Assembly (NCBI RefSeq): GCF_030685535.1
Contig: NZ_CP131599.1
Coordinates: 744,001 to 808,000, forward strand
DNA: 64,000 nucleotides
Source: Photobacterium leiognathi
GTDB taxonomy: Bacteria; Pseudomonadota; Gammaproteobacteria; Enterobacterales; Vibrionaceae
Reading direction: 5' to 3'
The translations under genes and the position numbers were made by a program. The notes under the pieces were generated by a model. That model did not search any database. It had not been told where the DNA came from and saw only the letters and a program-made list of their open reading frames with translations. Shown here piece after piece: positions 26,196 to 35,134 of this stretch (its first letter is position 1; the number at the start of each line of letters is the position of its first letter).

Positions 26196-27818
26196 GTGAG
26201 CGTAATTTTAATAATGGTTCTTAGGATGTTTAAACGCGACAAATTCACAAAGAATATTAATGATATTTTACTAATGCGATTTTCAGGGCAGATAGGCATT
26301 GGTTTAATGTTCTTTATCATACTCGTTGGTTTTGGTTGTACAACCATGGCACCATATTTCGCTGTTAAACAGATCTCCAGTAAAATTCAAGTCGATACGG
26401 ATGAATTAGTACAAACATATATCAAGAATATTGGTGATTATCAGGTTTTTATTAATAATTTAAGTCGCAATTTTGATTTCACTTGCAGCGAGAAAGAGCA
26501 AACTCAACTTAGCCGTATTGCTTACAGTAACTATCTGATCCGTAAAATATCTTTAACGCCCTATGGTCAAAATACTTGTTCTAGCTACTCTGAACAAACA
26601 CATACCCATGATATTAATTCAACGAAGATAAGCAATTATGGCGAAAATATGTCGTTATGGCTTTCTTCAAAAATTGATAGCCTTCAGCGTATATTTGAAG
26701 TGCATTGGAAAGGCGATAAAGGTGAATTAATTGTTTCTTTAGAGCCGATAGTTGAAGAGATTTTAAGAAATAAATACTGTGATGATTGCGTCCTAACGTC
26801 CGTATCGATGAATGAAGAAGTAGAAAATTTCTCTTGGCAAGGAGATATTAAACTTTATTCTAAAGAACCGATTTACTATGTTTCATTACCTAATGGTTTG
26901 CGGCTTTCTAGTTATATCAAACCTGAAATTATTGATAAAACAGCTCAAGAATTACGAATGCCCTTATTCTTAATAGGGTGTTCAATCGCGGCATTTCTTA
27001 TCTTATTACGTCGCTCTTTAATTCGTCGTCGATTATCTTTACATGCATTAGTACAGCGAGGGATCACTAAACGTGAATTTATCCCGTATTATCAACCGAT
27101 CGTTAATGTTAAAACGAATGAGCTTTATGGTTGTGAGGTTTTAGCGCGGTGGAAGAAAAAAGGGGCTGGGCTTATTTCTCCAATGGAATTTATTCCTTAT
27201 GTTGAAAAAAGTGGGCAAATTATTCCAATTACTAATCTGCTAATAGAGAAGACCATAAAAGATCTAAGTATCATTAATTGGCAATTAACCAATCGTGTTA
27301 TCAGTATTAATTTAGTTCCTCAGCAACTCGAAAATCTAGAATTAATGAACAGCTCTTTACAGCTATTTAGTAAGTCAAAAATATCAGTAAAGCAGGTTGC
27401 GTTTGAAATTACTGAGCGTAAGCAGTTTGAAAACTTAGCCATTGCCTCTGAAGTGATTGCATACCTTAAATCGCAAGGCATCGACATTAAACTCGATGAT
27501 GCAGGAACTGGCTATGGTGGTTTTAGTTACATTCAAGAGCTTAATTTGCGCAGTTTAAAAATCGATAAGATGTTTGTAGAAAATATTGGAACAACGGATA
27601 TCAAACTGTCACTACTCGATTCGATAATCGCTTTCGGTAAGCAAGCTGGAATGGAGATGATTGCTGAAGGGGTAGAAACAAAAGAGCAATCATTATATCT
27701 GTTAGAGCGTGATGTTTATCTGCAGCAAGGCTATTACTTTGGAATGCCGATGGATGCTGAAGAGTTTTCTTTGTATAACCAAGAAATTCAAAAACGACAC
27801 AGTATCATTCTTGGATAG
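26196..27818 (+). CDS. Membrane EAL phosphodiesterase with CSS-motif periplasmic domain
   Basis: About 540 residues. Two transmembrane helices (about 32-50 and 250-270) flank a periplasmic domain with conserved cysteines, including TCSEKEQ and the CSS motif NTCSSYSE, which in this family control activity through a disulfide. The cytoplasmic EAL domain has CEVLARW (EVL variant of EAL), the metal and catalytic segments SINLVPQQL, EITERKQ, LDDAGTGYGG, LKIDKMF and AEGVETKEQ. All catalytic acids appear present, so hydrolysis of c-di-GMP to pGpG is likely. The GTG at 26196 has AAGGA five bases upstream; ATGs at 26214 and 26226 are alternatives. Confidence 0.86.
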   Translation: MSVILIMVLRMFKRDKFTKNINDILLMRFSGQIGIGLMFFIILVGFGCTTMAPYFAVKQISSKIQVDTDELVQTYIKNIGDYQVFINNLSRNFDFTCSEKEQTQLSRIAYSNYLIRKISLTPYGQNTCSSYSEQTHTHDINSTKISNYGENMSLWLSSKIDSLQRIFEVHWKGDKGELIVSLEPIVEEILRNKYCDDCVLTSVSMNEEVENFSWQGDIKLYSKEPIYYVSLPNGLRLSSYIKPEIIDKTAQELRMPLFLIGCSIAAFLILLRRSLIRRRLSLHALVQRGITKREFIPYYQPIVNVKTNELYGCEVLARWKKKGAGLISPMEFIPYVEKSGQIIPITNLLIEKTIKDLSIINWQLTNRVISINLVPQQLENLELMNSSLQLFSKSKISVKQVAFEITERKQFENLAIASEVIAYLKSQGIDIKLDDAGTGYGGFSYIQELNLRSLKIDKMFVENIGTTDIKLSLLDSIIAFGKQAGMEMIAEGVETKEQSLYLLERDVYLQQGYYFGMPMDAEEFSLYNQEIQKRHSIILG

Positions 27819-27854
27819 CTTTGGTGATTGAAATAAAAATGATGACTCGATAAA

Positions 27855-27877
27855 AAAGCCGACATTATGTCGGCTTT
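27855..27877. terminator. Bidirectional terminator between the EAL gene and nagZ
   Basis: AAAGCCGAC (27855-27863) pairs with GTCGGCTTT (27869-27877); A and T runs flank the stem. Confidence 0.85.
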
Positions 27878-27902
27878 ATTGCATCAGTACTTAATTAGTT
27901 GA

Positions 27903-28907
27903 TTATGCGTTTTTCTCTTTCCACTCTTGGGCTAAACGAGAAATCGTAGCTTGTGTCTCTTGCCACATACGCGTGTTGATCAGATCGCTGTACTCACCAG
28001 TCGGTTTTTTCAGTAGAGTTTCTAAAATAGGAACCTGTATTTGAGGTAGGCCATCAAGAGCTTGCACAGCACCTTCACGGTTATTACATAACATTACCAT
28101 GTCACAATCGGCTTCCTGAGCTGCCACAGCACGTTCGCTGTAACTGCCTAATACGTCAGCACCTTTCATATTAAGATCATCAGAGAAGATCACACCTTGG
28201 TAACCAAGCTCTTCACGCAACACCTGTTTTAACCAGTATTCAGAGCCACTTGCAGGTTTTTCATCATAAGCATCAAATACAACGTGTGCTGGCATCATGC
28301 CTTGTAGCAGATTGTTCTCGATAAGATGCTTAAACACTGTCATATCATGTTGTTTGATATTGTCACGAGAATCATAAGGTGTTTCTAAGTGAGAATCTGC
28401 AATCACACCACCGTGACCAGGGAAGTGCTTACCCGTTGCAGCCATGCCTGCTTGTGCCATACCTTGGATAAACTGACTGGCATGGCGGATGATTTCTTGT
28501 GGATTATCAGAAAAAGCACGATCGCCAATGGCTTTACAATCGTAACCAAGATCCAACACTGGGGCGAAACTGATATCAATATCCATAGCTAATAATTCAG
28601 CCGCCATTAACCAACCGCCTTGTTTTGCTAATGCTTCGCCATTTTCAGATGCTGCAAAGGCACGTGCAGGTGGGAGTTGAGTAAAGCCATCACGGAAACG
28701 TTGAACACGACCGCCTTCTTGGTCAACACCGATCAAAAGAGGGCGTTTAGCGGCTTTACGAATGTCTTTTACTAACGCACGAAGTTGCTCTCGGTTGTCA
28801 TAATTACGTGCGAAAAAGATGATCCCACCAACGGTAGGATGTTGAATAATTTCGCGTTCTTCTGCATCAAGTTCGTAACTTGATACATCAAGCATTAAAG
28901 GTCCCAT
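27903..28907 (-). CDS. nagZ: Beta-N-acetylhexosaminidase NagZ
   Basis: Cytoplasmic glycoside hydrolase family 3 enzyme, 334 residues, which removes GlcNAc from anhydro-muropeptides in peptidoglycan recycling and influences beta-lactamase induction. The signature KHFPGHG and its downstream DSHLETP carry the catalytic His-Asp pair, and the nucleophile aspartate is in [24 protein letters not shown] is also diagnostic. Single gene; another amino-sugar gene, nagA, lies 9 kb away and is broken. Confidence 0.96.
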   Translation of the reverse strand: MGPLMLDVSSYELDAEEREIIQHPTVGGIIFFARNYDNREQLRALVKDIRKAAKRPLLIGVDQEGGRVQRFRDGFTQLPPARAFAASENGEALAKQGGWLMAAELLAMDIDISFAPVLDLGYDCKAIGDRAFSDNPQEIIRHASQFIQGMAQAGMAATGKHFPGHGGVIADSHLETPYDSRDNIKQHDMTVFKHLIENNLLQGMMPAHVVFDAYDEKPASGSEYWLKQVLREELGYQGVIFSDDLNMKGADVLGSYSERAVAAQEADCDMVMLCNNREGAVQALDGLPQIQVPILETLLKKPTGEYSDLINTRMWQETQATISRLAQEWKEKNA

Positions 28908-29199
28908 GACTGTGCTCCGAGTAACATTAGGTTAGGCGATTAAATTACCATAGTAAATTTTATCCGCAATTCATAATCTACTTTTACTTATTGATATTAC
29001 GGTAATTGTTTAGTGACTGACCGTTATTAACCAATCACTGACATTTTAACCACCAACGCCAAAATCATAGAGTGACGCATAACTTACAATCAATGAAACA
29101 GGATGTAATAACTTTCATTGTATGTGATCTTGGTTGATTAATTTCTCTTAATCTTACGTTACACTTAGCAACATACTGAGTGTTGTTAAGAGTGAAATT

Positions 29200-29697
29200 A
29201 TGTCTGTACTTGTTACGATTGCTATAACTACTGGGATCTTATCTGGGATTTGGGGATGGGTTGCAGTATCGCTCGGCTTGTTGAGTTGGGGAGGATTTCT
29301 AGGCTGTACGACATATTTTGCACTTCAACGTGATGGTATTAAAGGTGTTGGTGTAAGTATCGCAACGAACCTTAGCGGTGTGTTTTGGGCTATGGTGATC
29401 ATTAAACTATCATCAATGGTTAGCCTTGATATTATCGGTTACGTTGTCACTGCTATTGTTGCATTTATGATGTGCGTACAAGCGAAAAAATCGTGGCTAT
29501 CTTTTATTCCCGGTACATTCATTGGTTCATGTGCGACGTTTGCTGCCAATGGAAACTGGCAATTAGTGATACCGTCTTTAGTTGTTGGTGTAATTTTTGG
29601 CTATCTAATGAAAAGCTCTGGTTTATGGCTTCATGCAAAACTGGCTGAAAAAAAAACAGCCGACACTGATTGTGACACTCAACTTATTAAAGATTAA
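29200..29697 (+). CDS. DUF1097-family membrane protein
   Basis: 165 residues with five or six hydrophobic helices. The repeated SWGGFLGCTTYFA and KKSWLSFIPGTFIGSCATFAA segments fit DUF1097 (YcdZ-like) inner-membrane proteins. Function unknown. The ORF ends before a strong bidirectional terminator. Confidence 0.78.
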   Translation: MSVLVTIAITTGILSGIWGWVAVSLGLLSWGGFLGCTTYFALQRDGIKGVGVSIATNLSGVFWAMVIIKLSSMVSLDIIGYVVTAIVAFMMCVQAKKSWLSFIPGTFIGSCATFAANGNWQLVIPSLVVGVIFGYLMKSSGLWLHAKLAEKKTADTDCDTQLIKD

Positions 29698-29712
29698 GAC
29701 CATCTGAATTTG

Positions 29713-29753
29713 AAAAAGCCGCTGCTGTGAATCGATCACACCAGCGGCTTTTT
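29713..29753. terminator. Bidirectional terminator
   Basis: AAAAAGCCGCTG (29713-29724) pairs with CAGCGGCTTTTT (29742-29753), between the convergent DUF1097 and siroheme synthase genes. Confidence 0.93.
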
Positions 29754-29771
29754 TGTTTATGTGATAGTAGT

Positions 29772-30710
29772 CTAGCCGTGGCTAGGAACAAAGATACCGT
29801 TTATATCAGCGCAGAGTTTCTTTAATGCAGGACGATGCTGATCTTTAGGCGCTAATACACAAACACGTAATCCTTCTGCTAGTAGTGCTTCTACTCGCTC
29901 AACAAGCTCGGTGTATTGATAGCTTTCTCGGTCTGCATCGCGGCGGCATAGATCAACGAAAATGTCATTTTTATCTTGAGGATAAAGAACAAATTCAGAC
30001 TGTTGCATTAAACGTAATGCTTTGATTGTTAGTAATTCAGGATCATTACCTGTTTCAATTAAATACAAGTTAGCACCTGTATCTTCATGCTTTTCTAATA
30101 ACTCAGTAAAGATTTGTTCTAGTTGTTCAGTTGTTGTTGCCTCTTCAACGGCAGGAGAGCGGAAGAAATGCTCCCAAAACTTACGACGCTCATCAACGGT
30201 TTTATAGTATTGCTTAATACGACCACGTTGCTGACCTGAAAAACTCGCCAATAAGCTGAGATTTTGTGGCAGTTGTGTTTCAAGTTGTTCACGAATATAG
30301 CGAACAAGAACTGGAGATGCGCCGCCACTTGAAATTGCTACCTGAATTGGTGAGCGATCAATCATCGATGGGGTAATGAAATCACAAAAATCAGGATCAT
30401 CAACGACGTTCGTCCAAATTTGTAATGCATTAGCGTCATGGTAAACCTGATGGTTAAGGGCTTTAACATCTGTTGTAGCCCAAACCTGATCAAAACCTGT
30501 AATTTGCGATTTATCGTATTCCGCTTGGATGTAAGTAAACTGCCCTTCATTTAATAATGTAGCAAGGTGAGGGTGTAACTCAGGTGATATAAGGGTGATA
30601 TTGGCGCTCGCTTTTAAAAGTAAATCAACCTTACGGCAAGCGACTTCGCCACCACCGACAACAAGCACTTTTTTTTGTGTTAATTTTAAAAATACTGGGA
30701 AAAAATCCAT
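29772..30710 (-). CDS. Siroheme synthase: precorrin-2 dehydrogenase/ferrochelatase with truncated C-terminal domain
   Basis: 312 residues. The first about 210 residues match the CysG N-terminal (Met8-like) module: NAD site VLVVGGGEVACRKVDLLL, then DDPDFCDFITPS and SSGGASPVLVRYIR. It oxidises precorrin-2 and inserts iron to make siroheme for sulfite/nitrite reductases. The last about 90 residues (ANLYLIETGNDPELLTIKAL, RVCVLAPKDQHRPAL) look like the beginning of a tetrapyrrole methyltransferase domain that is much shorter than the 240 residues of the CysG methylase and lacks its later motifs. Methylation is probably done by a separate CobA. Confidence 0.86.
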   Translation of the reverse strand: MDFFPVFLKLTQKKVLVVGGGEVACRKVDLLLKASANITLISPELHPHLATLLNEGQFTYIQAEYDKSQITGFDQVWATTDVKALNHQVYHDANALQIWTNVVDDPDFCDFITPSMIDRSPIQVAISSGGASPVLVRYIREQLETQLPQNLSLLASFSGQQRGRIKQYYKTVDERRKFWEHFFRSPAVEEATTTEQLEQIFTELLEKHEDTGANLYLIETGNDPELLTIKALRLMQQSEFVLYPQDKNDIFVDLCRRDADRESYQYTELVERVEALLAEGLRVCVLAPKDQHRPALKKLCADINGIFVPSHG

Positions 30711-30841
30711 TTTATTAAATCCGATAGACGAGCATAGATTACTGTAAGCATTAAGAAATCATTGTTAACAAAGCATTACGTGATTAAACGTGTATTAGAA
30801 CTAGTATCATGAAATTGTACTTGCCAGCAAGCACATAACGT

Positions 30842-31960
30842 TTAGCTGTTGTATTTATACCGCTTTGTTAGATTGCGACGCCAAATCATTATGATTAAAC
30901 CTGAAAAAAGCCAATTGAGTGATATATTTCCTCCACTACGATATGTGTTTTTTATAATTTCCTCATTGTTATCAGGAATATCTTTTGCCACAGAAAAAGG
31001 GTCTGTATCTAAAGTTGGTCGAAGTGAATTATCATCTAGCGAGAAAGATGGTTTTTTTCCATGTAAACGTATTTGTTGTTCAATCCATTCGCGGTGTGTA
31101 GAGACTTGAGTGTATTGCCCTGTGAGTTGATTGTATTGATTTTCGCTTTCATTAATTCTTATTGAGCATCTTTGACCATTGCTGGTTAAACCAATTAATC
31201 GAATGCCTTTATCACTGTCCATAATGTTGGATTTATTTTGCCAAATCAGTGGTCCTCCAGAATCACCACGACATACATCTTTAATTAAACCATTAATATT
31301 TGAATCTGCACAAACCATCTGATCATCATTAAGTATTAGACCGTTGCATTGGTTATCAGGAACACCTGCGAGCGTGATGACTTGTAATGTTGTTGGTGAG
31401 TTGAATTCAAGAGTATCTCCCCAACCAGAGGCTATGACCGTTGCTGGAGAGTTGCCATAAGTAATCCAAGAGCTCTCAAATTCAATATCAGCTAAATATT
31501 GTTCTTCGATAGTCGCAATTTTAATTGGTTGAGCAACTTCATAAAGAGATCTTTCAACACGTAATAGTGTAATGTCGTTAAGGAAATAATCTTCGTTGTA
31601 ATCAGGATGGGGAATGATTTGCTTAATTTTAAATTGATACTTTTGGTCAAGATCACTGAAGTCACCGTCTTTGATTAAGCTTGTACCAGCGATAGCAATT
31701 TCATCAATATCAATAGGGTTACAATGTGCAGCTGTAAGTAACCAAAATTCACTTATAACCACGGCGCCACAGCTGATACTATCGTAAGAATTTTGTTTTA
31801 TTGCTGCTTGCCACGGTAATAGTAGTGGGGCGTACAATGTTGCATCTGTTCCATTGATTGCTTTGGTTATAGGTTGAGAATTTGTACTTGAATAAGTATA
31901 AGGATTGATAAATAAGAAAAACGATAAAAATATGTATCCCACCCAAAGATGATACTTCAT
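30842..31960 (-). CDS. Secreted trypsin-like serine protease with GlyGly-CTERM tail
   Basis: 372 residues, related to Vibrio VesA/VesB proteases. Signal peptide at the N-terminus, then a trypsin-fold domain with the triad: histidine in TAAHC, aspartate in NDITLLRV and serine in CRGDSGGPL. Near the C-terminus a linker leads to SGGNISLNWLFSGLIIMIW followed by basic residues, i.e. a GlyGly-CTERM signal processed by rhombosortase in bacteria with type II secretion. The protein is therefore expected on the cell surface or outside the cell. Confidence 0.88.
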   Translation of the reverse strand: MKYHLWVGYIFLSFFLFINPYTYSSTNSQPITKAINGTDATLYAPLLLPWQAAIKQNSYDSISCGAVVISEFWLLTAAHCNPIDIDEIAIAGTSLIKDGDFSDLDQKYQFKIKQIIPHPDYNEDYFLNDITLLRVERSLYEVAQPIKIATIEEQYLADIEFESSWITYGNSPATVIASGWGDTLEFNSPTTLQVITLAGVPDNQCNGLILNDDQMVCADSNINGLIKDVCRGDSGGPLIWQNKSNIMDSDKGIRLIGLTSNGQRCSIRINESENQYNQLTGQYTQVSTHREWIEQQIRLHGKKPSFSLDDNSLRPTLDTDPFSVAKDIPDNNEEIIKNTYRSGGNISLNWLFSGLIIMIWRRNLTKRYKYNS

Positions 31961-32152
31961 ATGCAGCTCCGCCTTGAACTGATTGTTTCTTTAAGCGTAG
32001 CTTTGCGTGTCAATAAAATGACGTCATGCGTTTTAGATCTCAAAAAAGTGAATGCTTATTGATTTTGATACTTGAAAATGCATGGTCGATTACAGATTCA
32101 GTGTTCATAAGCCTTTAAAATGCCAATAATTTTATTATTTAATGGATGCGAT

Positions 32153-32989
32153 ATGTTTAAGTCATGTATTGGTTTTGGGGTTGCTGGCAATTTTGCGGGT
32201 CATCTTGAACAAGCTGGGGAAGCGGCTGATTTCTTAAAGGTTGAAGTAAAAGAAGCGGTTCAACCCAAAGCGATTTTCCCTTTTTATTTGTCTTCTAATG
32301 TCGATTCATTTCTAACGGTGTATCCATTATCGTCAACGAATATTACGCCACCCAATGATGCTGATAATCTGCAAATTGAACCAGAAGTGGCGTTGATTTG
32401 TGACATCGAATATACACCATCTAGTGATGGTAATATTGAAGTTGCAGCGTTAACTCCACGTCAATTTGCTGCTTATAACGATTGTTCTATTCGTAAGCCT
32501 AACGCCAATAAGATCAGTGAGAAAAAGAACTGGGGCGCGAATAGTAAAGGGATCTCTAACACCTTGATTGATATTGATACGTTTGAGCAAGGTGGTATTT
32601 TAGATCGTTATCGCATTGCCAGCTTCCATCAACATAACGGTCAGTTACACACTTATGGTGAAGATAGCCCTGTCATTGGTTATAGCTACTTCCATCAGAA
32701 ATTGCTTGATTGGGTTATTGAGCGTATGAACTGTCAGCAAGATGTAGGTCCGACAGAAAACATTAAAGCATTGCTTAATATTACTGATCATCCTAAACAA
32801 GCCATTATCAGTATTGGTGCTACACGCTACACACCTTATGGCGAAACGCATTTCTTGCAATCTGGTGATACCAGCATCGTTGTAGTATATGACGGTACGC
32901 TATATAACCATGATGATATTGTTAGCATGGCTGAAAACAATGATTGGCAAAGTGATGGCTTGTCTGTGCTAGTACAGACCGTTGATTAA
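32153..32989 (+). CDS. DUF5718-like protein of unknown function
   Basis: 278 residues from the ATG at 32153 (MFKSCIGFGVAGNFAGHLEQ), which fits the conserved start; the upstream in-frame ATG would add 11 unlike residues. The segments PEVALICDIEY and NDCSIRKPNANKISEKKNWG recall the fumarylacetoacetate-hydrolase-like fold and the DUF5718 family. No active site can be assigned. It is followed closely (47 bases) by sseA on the same strand. Confidence 0.68.
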   Translation: MFKSCIGFGVAGNFAGHLEQAGEAADFLKVEVKEAVQPKAIFPFYLSSNVDSFLTVYPLSSTNITPPNDADNLQIEPEVALICDIEYTPSSDGNIEVAALTPRQFAAYNDCSIRKPNANKISEKKNWGANSKGISNTLIDIDTFEQGGILDRYRIASFHQHNGQLHTYGEDSPVIGYSYFHQKLLDWVIERMNCQQDVGPTENIKALLNITDHPKQAIISIGATRYTPYGETHFLQSGDTSIVVVYDGTLYNHDDIVSMAENNDWQSDGLSVLVQTVD

Positions 32990-33036
32990 GTAGTAAAATA
33001 AACAAGTTAGTTATTTAAACAGAATAAGGATCAGCA

Positions 33037-33912
33037 ATGTCGTTACCCAATCAGCATGAAGATTTAGTCTCGGTACAATGGTTACACCAAGCATTAGAAA
33101 ATCAAGCCAATGCGAGTAACACACTGCAAGATCTTGTGGTATTAGATGCTAGCTCGTTTATGCCTGGTGTTGATCGTAGTGCAGAGCAAGAGCTTATTGA
33201 TAAGCGTATTCAAGGGGCTCGCTTTTTTGATATTAACGACAAGTTGGCTGAACCCAATACTGATTTACCCCATATGTTGCCATCGGCTGAGCAGTTTGCT
33301 CGTGAAGTTAGCAAGCTAGGGATCAGTAATGATACCCATGTGGTGATTTACGATAGCTTAGGTATGTTTTCATCAGCACGTGGCTGGTGGATGTTTAAAG
33401 CGATGGGTCACAATAAAGTTTCTGTATTGGATGGTGGTCTACCTGCTTGGATTGCTGCTGGATACGACACTGAATCAGGCGAATTGACTACTATTACGCC
33501 ATCAGTCTTTAATGCAGAGCTACAGCCTGAGTGGGTGATTGATGCTGATGGTTTAAATCAGTTATTGGCAGATGATAGTGTTGCTGTGATAGATGCTCGC
33601 CCAAGAGCGCGTTTTCTTGGCTCAGTAAAAGAGCCGCGTGCAGGGATCCGCAGTGGTCATATGCCTAATGCGAAGAACTTGCCTTTTGCAGAATTGCTTA
33701 ATGATGGACATTTTGTTGAATTAGCCGATATTCAAACCAAGTTTGATGGTATTTCTCGCCCCGATCAGCGTTTGATTTTTAGCTGTGGTTCCGGCATCAC
33801 CGCTTGTATTTTAGCGTTGGCTGCACATCGTGTCGGTCGTAACGTACTTACAGTTTATGATGGTTCATGGACTGAATGGGGCGCTAACGAACGTTACCCT
33901 GTTGTGAAGTAG
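33037..33912 (+). CDS. sseA: 3-mercaptopyruvate sulfurtransferase
   Basis: Two-rhodanese-domain sulfurtransferase, 291 residues. The active-site loop CGSGITA (IFSCGSGITACIL, cysteine about residue 250) is that of 3-mercaptopyruvate rather than thiosulfate sulfurtransferases. Other signatures are IVV-type VVIYDSLGMFSSARGWWM and VLDGGLPAW. It moves sulfur from 3-mercaptopyruvate to acceptors such as cyanide or thioredoxin. AAGGA precedes the ATG and a strong terminator follows. Confidence 0.92.
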   Translation: MSLPNQHEDLVSVQWLHQALENQANASNTLQDLVVLDASSFMPGVDRSAEQELIDKRIQGARFFDINDKLAEPNTDLPHMLPSAEQFAREVSKLGISNDTHVVIYDSLGMFSSARGWWMFKAMGHNKVSVLDGGLPAWIAAGYDTESGELTTITPSVFNAELQPEWVIDADGLNQLLADDSVAVIDARPRARFLGSVKEPRAGIRSGHMPNAKNLPFAELLNDGHFVELADIQTKFDGISRPDQRLIFSCGSGITACILALAAHRVGRNVLTVYDGSWTEWGANERYPVVK

Positions 33913-33930
33913 TTTTTCTATCAATATAAA

Positions 33931-33972
33931 AAGGCGAACAGTTGACTGAATGTCATTGCTGTTCGCCTTTTA
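33931..33972. terminator. Bidirectional terminator between sseA and the PstS-like gene
   Basis: AAAAGGCGAACAG near 33931-33943 pairs with CTGTTCGCCTTTT near 33959-33971. Confidence 0.9.
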
Positions 33973-34000
33973 TTTTGTCAGTTAGTGACTCGCTGCGTTG

Positions 34001-34831
34001 TTATGCTTTCTCATCAATAGAGACATAACCTTTATCACGAATTATGGTTTGTGCTTGATTTGATAAAACAAACTTAATGAATTGCTGCGCATCTTTATCT
34101 AGTTTGCTTTCTTTGAACATCAACAGGAATGGGCGTGCAATTTTGTATTCACCTGACTCAACTTTTGCAATGGTTGGGAAAACATTATCGTAAGAAACCG
34201 CTTTAACAGAATCATCAACAGATCCCAGTGATACATAGCCAATCGCATGTTTATTACGAGAAACTAAGCTTTTCACCATGCCATTAGTGCTAACCACTAA
34301 AACACGTGGGCTAATGTCTGAAACGGTAAATTCAGAAACTTTCTTGGTTAACCCCATAAAGTGTTCAAACGAAAAGCGGGAGCCTGAGGCATTTTCACGG
34401 CTAACGACAGCCATGTCTAAATCGATACCGTTAATTGATTTCCAGTTAGTGATCTTACCTTGGTAAATATCCATCACTTGCTGATGAGTTAAGTTCGATA
34501 CAGGGTTATCTTTATTTACTACTAGCGCGATACCATCATGAGCAATGGTCACTGTTTTGTAATCACCTTCAAGCTCAGTCGGTTCAATAATACGAGAGCT
34601 CATGCCAATTTCAGCCGCACCTTGCTTTACAGCAGTGATGCCTGCAGTAGAGCCTGTACCTTGGATCGCTATCGTGGTGTTTTTGTGGGTTAGTGAATAG
34701 GTATCAGCCAATACATCCATAATGTGACTAACTGAAGTCGATCCTGCAACAGTAACTGTTTCTTTGGCTTGTACAGTTGCTGAAGTGACACATAGCCCTA
34801 ATGTCAGCAGACTAATTATTGTTTTAAGCAT
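34001..34831 (-). CDS. Phosphate-binding protein of the PstS family
   Basis: 276 residues with a signal peptide (IISLLTLGLCVTSATVQA-K). The phosphate-site motifs VAGSTSVSHIMD, GTGSTAGI, MSSRIIEP and SRENASGSRFSFE are clear. It delivers phosphate to a Pst ABC importer, but no pstCAB genes are adjacent, so it is a stand-alone copy. A Pho-box-like sequence lies about 50 bases upstream. Confidence 0.9.
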   Translation of the reverse strand: MLKTIISLLTLGLCVTSATVQAKETVTVAGSTSVSHIMDVLADTYSLTHKNTTIAIQGTGSTAGITAVKQGAAEIGMSSRIIEPTELEGDYKTVTIAHDGIALVVNKDNPVSNLTHQQVMDIYQGKITNWKSINGIDLDMAVVSRENASGSRFSFEHFMGLTKKVSEFTVSDISPRVLVVSTNGMVKSLVSRNKHAIGYVSLGSVDDSVKAVSYDNVFPTIAKVESGEYKIARPFLLMFKESKLDKDAQQFIKFVLSNQAQTIIRDKGYVSIDEKA

Positions 34832-34881
34832 TTTTTACTCCATGAGCTTAATTATTTCGCGCTGTATCTTATTTCAAAAGT

Positions 34882-34899
34882 GTGACAATCTTGTGAATA
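34882..34899 (-). promoter_or_regulatory. Candidate Pho box upstream of the PstS-like gene
   Basis: On the minus strand TATTCAC-AAGA-TTGTCAC has two 7-base half repeats separated by 4 A/T-rich bases, like the PhoB site CTGTCAT-N4-CTGTCAC. The second half matches well, the first only partly. Confidence 0.45.
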
Positions 34900-35134
34900 A
34901 GACACAGAATCAAAAGTGATTTAAAGTCAAAATTAAGCTAGGAATAGCCACTAAAAAACGTTAAGTATATGAATCTATATAGCCAATAACTGAGTGATTA
35001 CAAGATAAAATTTTGAATCAACTTGTTACAGTGATAAAGTCGTTTTATAGATATAACATTAAAAGTAGAGCAGTGCTCTTAGTGATATAGACGCAGTTAA
35101 AGCGTAAGCAGGATATATAAACAAGGTTGGTTTT

